64,000 bases of DNA, taken from NCBI RefSeq assembly GCF_025822605.1, contig NZ_JACKTY010000047.1:63652-127651 (forward strand). Reading direction: 5' to 3'. The notes beneath the pieces are model-generated. The model worked only from the letters and a program-made list of their open reading frames with translations. It was not told the origin of the DNA and did not search any database. How positions within the stretch are numbered: the first letter of the stretch is position 1; every line of letters starts with the position of its first letter. This document shows, piece by piece, positions 44,440 to 52,437 of this stretch. The DNA is from Mycolicibacterium komossense. GTDB lineage: Bacteria; Actinomycetota; Actinomycetes; Mycobacteriales; Mycobacteriaceae. The position numbers and the translations under genes are program-made.

Positions 44440-46098
44440 ATGTCGCACTCCGTCACGCCGCACATCCCGGCGGCGTTGTCCACACCGATCATCAACCAGG
44501 GCACCGCCTTCACCGAGGAGGAGCGCCACACCCTCGGACTCACCGGCCGCCTGCCCTCAGCCGTGCTGACCCTCGAGGAGCAGGCCCAGCGGCTGTGGAC
44601 CCAGCTGCAACAGCTTCCCAACGATCTCGCCCGCAACTTGCTACTCGAACAGATGCACAACCGCAACGAAGTCCTCTACTACAAGGTGCTCACCGAGCAT
44701 CTCACCGAGCTGCTGCCGGTGGTCTACGACCCGACCGTGGGCGATGCCATCGAGCAGTACTCCGACGAATACCGCGGCCAACATGGCATCTATCTGTCGA
44801 TCGACCGGACCGCTGACATCGAAGCATCTTTGGCCACACTGGGATTGGGTGCCGACGACGTCGATCTGATCGTCTGCAGCGACGCAGAAGCGATCCTGGG
44901 TATCGGCGACTGGGGCGTCGGCGGCATCCAGATCGCCGTCGGCAAACTGGCCATCTACACCGCCGGCGCCGGCATCGACCCGTCCCGTTGCATCGCTGTC
45001 TCCCTCGATGTCGGCACGAACAACGAAACGCTCCTGAATGACCCGTTCTACCTGGGTAACCGGCACCCGCGACGCGGCGGCACCGAGTACGACGACTTCA
45101 TCAGGCACTACATCGACACCGCCCACCGCCTGTTTCCGCGCGCGATGATCCACTTCGAAGACTTCGGACCCGAACACGCCCGTGCCATCCTCACCACGTA
45201 TTCGCCGGATCACTGCGTGTTCAACGACGATGTCCAAGGCACGGGCGCGGTGGTGATGGCCGCGATCTAATCCGCGGTCAAGATCACCAACATCGCGCTG
45301 CGCGACCAGATTATGGTGGTCTTCGGATCCGGCACCGCCGGAGTCGGCATCGCCGACCAACTCCGCGACGCGATGATCGCCGACGGCGCCAGCGCGGAGC
45401 AGGCGACCGCGGGCATCTGGCTCATCGACAAGCAAGGGCTGCTGTTCGACGACATGAACGACCTGCGGGACTTCCAGCGACCCTATGCCAAGAGCCGTTC
45501 GGCGATCGGTGCCGGCCCCACCGACACCGTCAACCTCCTCGACACCATCAAGCTGGCCTCCCCGACCGTGCTACTGGGCACCTCCACCGTGCACGGCGCC
45601 TTCACCCGCGAGGTCATCGAGGCGATGTCCGCCGCCACCGCACGACCGGTCGTGCTGCCCATCTCCAACCCGACCTCCAAGATCGAGGCCATGCCCGCCG
45701 ACGTGCTGGCCTGGTCGAAAGGCACTGCTCTCGTCGCCGCCGGGATCCCAGTCGGCTCAGTCGAATACGACGGCACCACCTACCAATTCGGGCAGGCTAA
45801 CAACTTCATGGTGTTCCCGGGGCTGGGCCTCGGGGTCATCGTCGCAGGCGCGAAGCGGGTCACCAAGTCCATGCTGGTCGCAGCCGCACGCGCCATCGGC
45901 GACCAAACCGACGTCCGGGCACCCGGGGCCGCGCTGCTACCCGATGTGAAGAACCTACGCGCCCTCTCGGCGATCGTCGCCGCAGCCGTCTACGACTCGG
46001 CGCACTCCGAGGGCGTCGCCACCCGAACCCACGCCGACGTCGCCGCGGTGATCCACGACTCGATGTGGACGCCGCAATACCGGCTGACCCGATCGTGA
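44440..46098 (+). pseudogene. NAD-malic enzyme interrupted by one in-frame TAA
   Basis: Malic enzyme decarboxylates malate to pyruvate. The 5' part (44440-45267, 276 codons) has the tyrosine/lysine-side domain (GIYLSIDRTADIEASL, CSDAEAILGIGDWGVGG and FNDDVQGTGAVVMAAI). A TAA at 45268-45270 follows. The same frame then continues without any shift as SAVKITNIALRDQIMVVFGSGTAGVGIADQL, the NAD-binding half, to 46098. Read through, it is 552 codons, the normal length. Either a recent nonsense mutation or a sequencing error. The downstream fumarase still overlaps by GTGA. Confidence 0.85.
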
Positions 46099-47576
46099 GT
46101 GCTTCCGACGGGTCCCAGGGCGTCCCGGCCGTCCTGGACCTGCCGATCGGGTTGTCGGACAGCGGAACCCGAGCCGAGTCCGACTCGATGGGCAGCATCG
46201 ATGTCCCGGCCGACCGGTACTGGGGAGCCCAGACCCAACGTTCCCTGCAGCACTTCGATATCGGCAACGACCGCATGCCGAAAGAGGTGTACCACGCCTA
46301 CGGCTACGTCAAGAAGGCCGCTGCCGCCGTCAATGCGACCGCTGGGAGGCTGCCCAGCTGGAAGGCCGCGCTGATCAGCCGGGTATGCGACGAGATCATC
46401 GCCGGGCACCTCGACGAGCATTTCCCGCTCTACGTCTGGCAGACCGGCTCGGGCACTCAGTCGAACATGAACGTCAACGAGGTCATCAGTAACCGCGCGA
46501 TCCAACTCCTCGGCGGGACACTGGGATCCAAGTCCCCCGTGCACCCGAACGACGATGTCAACATGGGGCAATCCTCCAACGACACCTTCCCGACCGCGAT
46601 GAACATCGCGGCGGTCCTGGAGATTCAGGACCGGCTGCTGCCCGCGCTCGACGCGCTGCACGCCGCCATCGACGCGAGGGCGCATCGTTGGGCCGACGTC
46701 GTCAAGATCGGCCGCACCCACCTGCAAGACGCCGTGCCCTTGACCGTCGGGCAGGAATGGTCAGGATGGGCAGCGCAACTTCAGACGGCCGCCGCGCGGG
46801 TCCGGGGCGCGGTAGCCGAACTGCTGCGACTGGCCGCCGGCGGCACCGCCGTTGGCACCGGACTGAACGCGCCGTCTGGATTCGGGCCCGACATCGCCGC
46901 GCAGATCGCTGCACTCACCGGCCACGAGTTCGTCACCGCGCCGAACAAGTTCGAAGTCCAGGGCGGACTGGACGGGATCGTCGCCGCCAACGCCACCCTG
47001 CGCGGCGTGGCCGTCGCGCTGATGAAGATCGCCAACGACATACGTTGGCTGGCCTCCGGACCCCGCGCCGGCATCGGCGAACTACGGCTCCCGGCTAACG
47101 AACCCGGAAGCTCCATCATGCCCGGCAAGGTCAACCCCACCCAATGCGAAGCCATGGTGATGGTCTGCATCCAGGTGTTGGGCGAGGACGTCGCCGTCGG
47201 AATCGCCGGCTCACAGGGCAATTTCGAACTCAATGCGATGCGACCCATCATCATCAACAACTTCCTGCACTCCGCTCGTATCCTCGGCGATGCCAGCAAC
47301 AAATTGGGCGAATTCTGCATCGAGGGAATCGAACTCGACACCGATCAGATCGCCGCCGACGTCAGCCGATCGCTGATGCTGGTGACTGCCCTGTCCCCCG
47401 TCATCGGTTACGACAAGGCGTCAGCGATCGCTCACCAAGCTCAACGGACCGGGTCCACTCTGCGTGAAGCCGCGTTGGACTCCGGCGATATCAGCGGCGC
47501 GGACTTCGATCGGATCGTCAACCCCGCGAACATGGTCGGCGCCAACGCCGCCGCCGCCTCACCTTCGGTCACTTAG
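46095..47576 (+). CDS. fumC: Class II fumarate hydratase
   Basis: A 493-residue fumarase/aspartase-superfamily enzyme converting fumarate to malate. DSMGSIDVPADRYWGAQTQRS at the start, SGTQSNMNVNEVI, and the signature GSSIMPGKVNPTQ (~residue 338) are clear, favouring fumarase over aspartase. GTG 46095 overlaps the malic enzyme stop. The host should have its own fumarase, so this is an extra copy next to a malic enzyme. Confidence 0.9.
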   Translation: MSASDGSQGVPAVLDLPIGLSDSGTRAESDSMGSIDVPADRYWGAQTQRSLQHFDIGNDRMPKEVYHAYGYVKKAAAAVNATAGRLPSWKAALISRVCDEIIAGHLDEHFPLYVWQTGSGTQSNMNVNEVISNRAIQLLGGTLGSKSPVHPNDDVNMGQSSNDTFPTAMNIAAVLEIQDRLLPALDALHAAIDARAHRWADVVKIGRTHLQDAVPLTVGQEWSGWAAQLQTAAARVRGAVAELLRLAAGGTAVGTGLNAPSGFGPDIAAQIAALTGHEFVTAPNKFEVQGGLDGIVAANATLRGVAVALMKIANDIRWLASGPRAGIGELRLPANEPGSSIMPGKVNPTQCEAMVMVCIQVLGEDVAVGIAGSQGNFELNAMRPIIINNFLHSARILGDASNKLGEFCIEGIELDTDQIAADVSRSLMLVTALSPVIGYDKASAIAHQAQRTGSTLREAALDSGDISGADFDRIVNPANMVGANAAAASPSVT

Positions 47577-47590
47577 AAAGCAGGAAAATC

Positions 47591-48403
47591 ATGGCCTACT
47601 TCCGACGCCGCATACTGACCGTACTGGCGACCACAATCTTTGCCGCCGGGCTGAGTTCCCCGGCCTCGCATGCCCTTCCACCCGGACAGGTCACCGTGGT
47701 GTTGGTCCACGGCGCGTGGGCCGACACGTCGAGTTGGAACGGCGAGATCATCGAACTCGAAAAGCACGGATACACCGCGCGGGCGATCGCCAACCCGCTG
47801 CGCAACCTGGTCACCGATGCCGGCGCCGTGGCGGCGTTCCTGCAAACGATCGCTGGCCCGGTAGTCCTGGTCGGGCACTCCTATGGCGGCGCCGTCATCA
47901 GCGAGGCAGCGGCAAGCAGCCCGAATGTCAAGGCACTGGTGTACGTCGACGCCTACGCCCCGGAGATCGGAGAATCCGCTAGTACCCTCAACGGAGACAC
48001 TTCAGCGGTCGTCACACTTCCCGATGACCAGCTCTACGACACCGCAAGCTATCCCGATGCGCCAAACGGAGCGCTCGACCTTCTGTTGAAAAAGGACGTC
48101 TTCCTGCGCGACTTCGCCAGCGACCTCCCCACCGAGCAGGCGACCCAGTTGTGGTCGATTCAACGCGCGACGTCCACCGTCGCACTGAAGACCCCCAACA
48201 CGGCGGCGGCCTGGAAGACGTTGCCCTCCTGGTCCTTCATCAGCACCGGTGACCGCATCATCACGCCCGCCTCAAAAGAATTCATGGCCCAGCGCGCGCA
48301 CTCCCATGTCACCACGTTCCAGGGCGGCTCGCACCTCACGCTCATCTCGCACCCCCGGGATGTCGCCGCGGTCATCGAAACCGCCGCCGCCAGCGTCTCC
48401 TGA
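47591..48403 (+). CDS. Secreted alpha/beta hydrolase
   Basis: A 270-residue alpha/beta-hydrolase with an N-terminal signal peptide (MAYFRRRILTVLATTIFAAGLSSPASHA, probably cleaved after AxA). HGAW forms the oxyanion region, VGHSYGGA holds the nucleophile Ser near residue 99, the acid is in STGDRII and the His in GGSHLTL. It belongs to the small esterase-like branch often annotated as salicylate-esterase-like. It is last in the operon, 14 bp after fumC. Confidence 0.85.
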   Translation: MAYFRRRILTVLATTIFAAGLSSPASHALPPGQVTVVLVHGAWADTSSWNGEIIELEKHGYTARAIANPLRNLVTDAGAVAAFLQTIAGPVVLVGHSYGGAVISEAAASSPNVKALVYVDAYAPEIGESASTLNGDTSAVVTLPDDQLYDTASYPDAPNGALDLLLKKDVFLRDFASDLPTEQATQLWSIQRATSTVALKTPNTAAAWKTLPSWSFISTGDRIITPASKEFMAQRAHSHVTTFQGGSHLTLISHPRDVAAVIETAAASVS

Positions 48404-48415
48404 TCACGGGGTCGC

Positions 48416-48441
48416 CTAAAGATCACATGCCATGCGATGGC
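48416..48441 (+). promoter_or_regulatory. Cargo operator site 7 (toward LAL regulator 1)
   Basis: Cargo motif with CATGCCATGCGATG and flank CTAAAGAT, reading rightward, 197 bp before LAL regulator 1. It implies that this regulator is itself part of the regulon. Confidence 0.72.
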
Positions 48442-48638
48442 AGTCGGCGGGGGTGACGTGCGAACCTCGCCAGGTAAAGATGCAGCGCGCTGCCCAAGCC
48501 CGCCGGCTCGGCTCGGTCATCGCCGACGGCGACCCGGTGCCGAAGGTCGGCTCAGGCGTCCAGCGACGGACGGGGACGACTGTGAGGCCATCAGTGCGCG
48601 GTGCGTCATCACGTCAGCGTTGAAGGGCGAGACGCATT

Positions 48639-51482
48639 GTGACTCAAGGGACCGACCCTGTGACTACGCGGCCCGACACCGTCCTGAACCCGGAGCGGCG
48701 TCGTCGTACGGAAGCGACACCACTGCGGGGCAGAGCTGAGCAGCTGGCAACGATCGACGCTGCGATCGCGGGACTGCGGCGCGGCCACGGTTGCGTGGTC
48801 CTCATCGAAGGGCCCCCTGGCATCGGGAAGTCGCGATTACTCAAGGAGGTATCGACTCGCGCCGAGGTGACAGGCGCACAGATTTTAGCGGGCGCAGCGT
48901 CGGAGGATCAGCAATCGGTGGCCTTCGGGCCGCTGCTGACGGCGATCGTCAACGCCGATCCACCGATCGGCGACTTCGAAAACTTCAGGGCGATCGGAGC
49001 CGACGCCAACCTCGGCTTCTGGGTCATCCAGGACATGCAGGCCGCGATCTCCGCGGCGGCGCTGCGCCGGCCTTTACTGATCGCCATTGATGATCTTCAG
49101 TGGGCGGACGCCGGTACGCTGCAAGCCCTTCGGGGCATGGTCACCGGTTTGTCCCGCACGCCCGTCATGTGGGCTTTGGCTGCCCGCCCGGCCGAAGCAC
49201 GGCCGGCCGTGCGGGATGCCCTTGATGCGATGACGTCTGATCCCGACCTGCACGAATACCGGATCCGGCTTAACGGCCTAGGGTCCACGGCGATCGCCGA
49301 TATGACCGCCGACGTCGTGGGTACCTCGGTCGACGAGGCGCTGCTGCAGGTCACCGAGAAGGCTCACGGCAGCCCGTTTCTGTTGTTAGAAGTGCTGCGG
49401 GGGTTGAGCGACGAGAAGCGCATCCGCATGTCGGAATCGGGCGCCACAGTGGTCGGAGACGATCCGCCGCAACGGCTGGCGGAGTCCATGGCGCAGCGCC
49501 TGAGTCGGCTGCAGGAGCCGACTCGTCGCATGGTCGAGATGGCGTCGATCCTTCCGGCCACGTTCTCCGGGGCGGCACTGGCCACGATGTTGAAGACGAC
49601 GTCCATGCAGTTGTATGCGACCGTCACCGAAGCCATCCAGGCCGACCTGCTGGCTGAAGACGGCGACTCGTTGACGTTCCAGCACGATCTCCTGCGCCAG
49701 GCGGCGCGCCGGTCGATCCCGGAGGATGTGCGACGTTCCATGGAACGGCAGTCGGTCGATGTCCTGCTCGGCCTGGGTGCTGAACCGGCACATGTCGCCT
49801 TTCAGCTCGCGCGCAGCGCCGACATGGGCGACACCGGCGCCGTCAGCACGCTACGGAAAGCCGCGGATTCGCTGACGCAATCGGACCCATCGGGAGCAGC
49901 AGACCTCGGATTGCGGGCACTGGACCTCATCCGACCCGAAGACGCCCAGCGCCCCGCAGTGGTGGCCGAAACGGTGCGACGACTCGTCCGTGCGGCACGC
50001 AACGAAGAGGCACAACACCTGGGATCTGCCGCGATGTCATCGACGGGACTGCCCGTCGAAGTGGAGGCAACCATCCTGCAGAGTCTGACGATGGCCAATG
50101 ACGGCTACGTCCGCCTGCGTCTGCCCGAGAATCGCCGCGCCCTGGAACTTTCGGGCCTGGCGCCGCAGACCCGGGCCCGCCTGCTGGGCTTCCTCGCGCA
50201 CAACCTCATGTTCGACGGCCAAGTCAGTGAAGCCCGCCTCACGGCCGAAGCGGCTCGGCAGGCCGGGATCGCAATCGACGACCAGCCCACATTGACCTTG
50301 GCCGATGTGGTCCTGGCCTACGTCGACTACGCCGAAGGCCGCGGGCTGGCCTGCGCACAACGGGTCGAACGTCTGCAGAGCCGCATCGATGCCACCGAGG
50401 TCGGCGTGCTCGCCGGTTACCACGTCTGCAATCTGATGTTCGGTCTCGGTAACGTCGAACCGGCAACGGCCCTACTGGATTTCATGATCGACGCTGCCCG
50501 CGAGCACCACCACGACGAGGCTTTCGCCATCTTCACCCAGGTACGCGCGGTCGGTGAATTTGCTGGGGGGCGACTGGGCGCTGCCCGTGCTCTGGTCGAA
50601 TCGTTGCCCGTCGAGCAGCGCGCCGCCACCGACGCGACGGCGGCCCAGGTGGGCTCGGTGACCATGGGAGCGGTCGCCGCCCACACCGACGACGAACCAT
50701 GGCAACAGTTGCTCGCGGGCACGGCTCGGGAATGGCTCAGCATCGGTCCCTCACCGCGGCGCGAGGGTGTGTTCATGCTCGCGCACTTCGCCTGGCAGCG
50801 AGGCGATATCGACGCGGCGGCGCAGTGGCTTTCCGATGACTTCGACCTCCTCGGGACACCCATGCCGGCCAATGCCCTCGGCCACGTAGTCCTGGCAGCC
50901 CGCGTGGTTCGCACATCGGGTGACGCGGGCCTGCGTCAACGCGTCCAGACGGCAATCGCCACACTCGAGTGTGAGGAGCCGCGACTGCCACATTTCGCGG
51001 GCGTGGCTCTGCACTGTCGTGGACTCCTTGAGAACGATCTCGAGGCGCTACAGGCGGCAGTACGAACGCTCGCCGACTGCGGGCGTCCCCTGCTTCATGC
51101 CGGTGCGACCGAGGACATTGGTCACCTGTTGGCGCGGGCAGGGTCGCCGGCGCCGGCCATCGACCGGTTGACCGATGCCTTCGAGACGTTTCACCGCTGC
51201 GAAGCAGTCGCCGATGCCCGCCGCGTGGCGAAGGCGTTGCAACAGTTGGGCGTCAAGCGGCGCGTGGTTCGCCGGCGTGAGGAATCCGGCTGGACCAGCC
51301 TCACTCCGGCCGAGCGAAAGGTTCTCGAACTCGTCACGGAGGGGAAAAGCAATAGCGACGTCGCTCAGGAGCTCAACCTGTCACGACACACCGTCGTGGC
51401 CCATCTGCGAAAAATCTTCTCCAAGTTGGATATTCACACGCGTGCCGAGGCGGCCGGCATCGCACGCGAACACCTGAGTTAG
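48639..51482 (+). CDS. LAL-type LuxR-family ATPase regulator 1
   Basis: A 947-residue large ATP-binding LuxR regulator. An AAA domain has Walker A GPPGIGKSR (~residue 59) and Walker B LLIAIDDLQWAD. A long helical repeat region follows. The C-terminal LuxR HTH is LTPAERKVLELVTEGKSNSD... with LSRHTVVAHLRKIFSKLDI. It is paralogous to the 52438-55356 gene over its whole length. GTG start after GAAGGG. Operator site 7 lies upstream. LAL proteins generally activate catabolic or secondary-metabolism operons. Confidence 0.88.
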   Translation: MTQGTDPVTTRPDTVLNPERRRRTEATPLRGRAEQLATIDAAIAGLRRGHGCVVLIEGPPGIGKSRLLKEVSTRAEVTGAQILAGAASEDQQSVAFGPLLTAIVNADPPIGDFENFRAIGADANLGFWVIQDMQAAISAAALRRPLLIAIDDLQWADAGTLQALRGMVTGLSRTPVMWALAARPAEARPAVRDALDAMTSDPDLHEYRIRLNGLGSTAIADMTADVVGTSVDEALLQVTEKAHGSPFLLLEVLRGLSDEKRIRMSESGATVVGDDPPQRLAESMAQRLSRLQEPTRRMVEMASILPATFSGAALATMLKTTSMQLYATVTEAIQADLLAEDGDSLTFQHDLLRQAARRSIPEDVRRSMERQSVDVLLGLGAEPAHVAFQLARSADMGDTGAVSTLRKAADSLTQSDPSGAADLGLRALDLIRPEDAQRPAVVAETVRRLVRAARNEEAQHLGSAAMSSTGLPVEVEATILQSLTMANDGYVRLRLPENRRALELSGLAPQTRARLLGFLAHNLMFDGQVSEARLTAEAARQAGIAIDDQPTLTLADVVLAYVDYAEGRGLACAQRVERLQSRIDATEVGVLAGYHVCNLMFGLGNVEPATALLDFMIDAAREHHHDEAFAIFTQVRAVGEFAGGRLGAARALVESLPVEQRAATDATAAQVGSVTMGAVAAHTDDEPWQQLLAGTAREWLSIGPSPRREGVFMLAHFAWQRGDIDAAAQWLSDDFDLLGTPMPANALGHVVLAARVVRTSGDAGLRQRVQTAIATLECEEPRLPHFAGVALHCRGLLENDLEALQAAVRTLADCGRPLLHAGATEDIGHLLARAGSPAPAIDRLTDAFETFHRCEAVADARRVAKALQQLGVKRRVVRRREESGWTSLTPAERKVLELVTEGKSNSDVAQELNLSRHTVVAHLRKIFSKLDIHTRAEAAGIAREHLS

Positions 51483-51568
51483 AGCGCATAGGGCTGTGGT
51501 CGGGCCAACACTAACGACGACGGCAGTGCCGCCAGCTCAGCGGGCTTGGGCGCCCATGCGCCTCGTTC

Positions 51569-52210
51569 CTAAGCGGATGCCGTCGCATCGAGCAGGCTGT
51601 GGACAAACTGCTTGTGAAGCCACCGTCGCGCCCGTTCCGCGGGCCACCCAAGCACCGCGATCAAAAAGTGGAAGCCACCGTGAGCCCCGTAGTAGAAGAG
51701 GGCCAGATCGGCGAAGTCGTCATCGGAAAACGCCACCGGAAAACCACCCAATGGGCGCACTGTAGCCGCTATTTCGAGCAGCGCGGCACGATGTCGGGCC
51801 AGTGCCACCGCAAGAGCCGCCGCGGCCGACCCGTCTTGCGCGGCAGTAGTCGAGACCGTTTGAATGATGTCGTCGAACTGGGAATGCATGCCGAGGTACG
51901 CCTCGGTCAGTAACTCCAGGGACTCCTCGAGCGTGCTGGCGCGACGGATTGACGACAGCGTCTCCGCGACCAGCGGCGAGGTGGTCCACATATCCATCAA
52001 CGTGCGTAACAACCCCTGCTTGCCGCCGCACTGCTGGTACACCGTGCCTGAGGACACCCGACCGCGATCGGCGATCTCATTGATCGTGGTAGCGAAGTAG
52101 CCGCGTTCGGCGAACAGTGTGCGCGCAGCGTCAACGACTGCTGTCCGTGTGAGTTCAGCGTATTCGTCACGCCGAGAGCGACGCGGTGACGACTGCGAAT
52201 CCGAGGTCAT
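51569..52210 (-). CDS. TetR-family regulator 1 of the cargo
   Basis: A 213-residue TetR repressor. The N-terminal HTH is VVDAARTLFAERGYFATTINEIADRGRVSSGTVYQQCGGKQGLL, and the ligand domain follows. It is a close paralogue of the 57445-58083 regulator: the HTH and GGKQGLL, MWTT, FDDI and the terminal GWPxERAxxWL segments coincide. ATG 52210 gives the start matching its paralogue; the frame to 52285 is not used. It is divergent from LAL regulator 2. Confidence 0.87.
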   Translation of the reverse strand: MTSDSQSSPRRSRRDEYAELTRTAVVDAARTLFAERGYFATTINEIADRGRVSSGTVYQQCGGKQGLLRTLMDMWTTSPLVAETLSSIRRASTLEESLELLTEAYLGMHSQFDDIIQTVSTTAAQDGSAAAALAVALARHRAALLEIAATVRPLGGFPVAFSDDDFADLALFYYGAHGGFHFLIAVLGWPAERARRWLHKQFVHSLLDATASA

Positions 52211-52267
52211 GCACGCGCCGATTTCGATGTCATGTCGTTCCTGATCGTAACAGGTGACCGTAGTCTC

Positions 52268-52295
52268 ACTTGATCCGTTGGGCAATTGATCAAGT
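52268..52295. promoter_or_regulatory. Inverted repeat upstream of TetR regulator 1
   Basis: ACTTGATC at 52268-52275 and GATCAAGT at 52288-52295 form an 8-bp perfect inverted repeat with a 12-bp spacer, 58 bp upstream of TetR regulator 1 and on the LAL regulator 2 side. A TetR operator is plausible. Confidence 0.45.
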
Positions 52296-52381
52296 TAGTA
52301 CACGAACCATCTAACAGGAACGCAGCGTACCAATTCTGTGAGTTCAGACATCTGTTGCTGTGCATTGACCACGCTGACTAT

Positions 52382-52394
52382 AGTGACACTACAT
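52382..52394 (+). promoter_or_regulatory. Shared 13-bp element, copy A
   Basis: AGTGACACTACAT occurs here, 44 bp before LAL regulator 2, and again at 58196-58208 upstream of TetR regulator 2. It contains the small dyad AGTG-A-CACT. Its presence at both TetR-flanking regions suggests a shared control site. Confidence 0.5.
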
Positions 52395-52437
52395 TTGATG
52401 CTCAGCGACAACGCTGGTATGTGGGAACGTCGGCGTC

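Noticed and set aside
45313..46098. Second half of the malic enzyme as an independent gene
   Set aside because: It continues the same frame right after one stop codon and lacks a ribosome site at its first ATG; an interrupted single gene explains it better.
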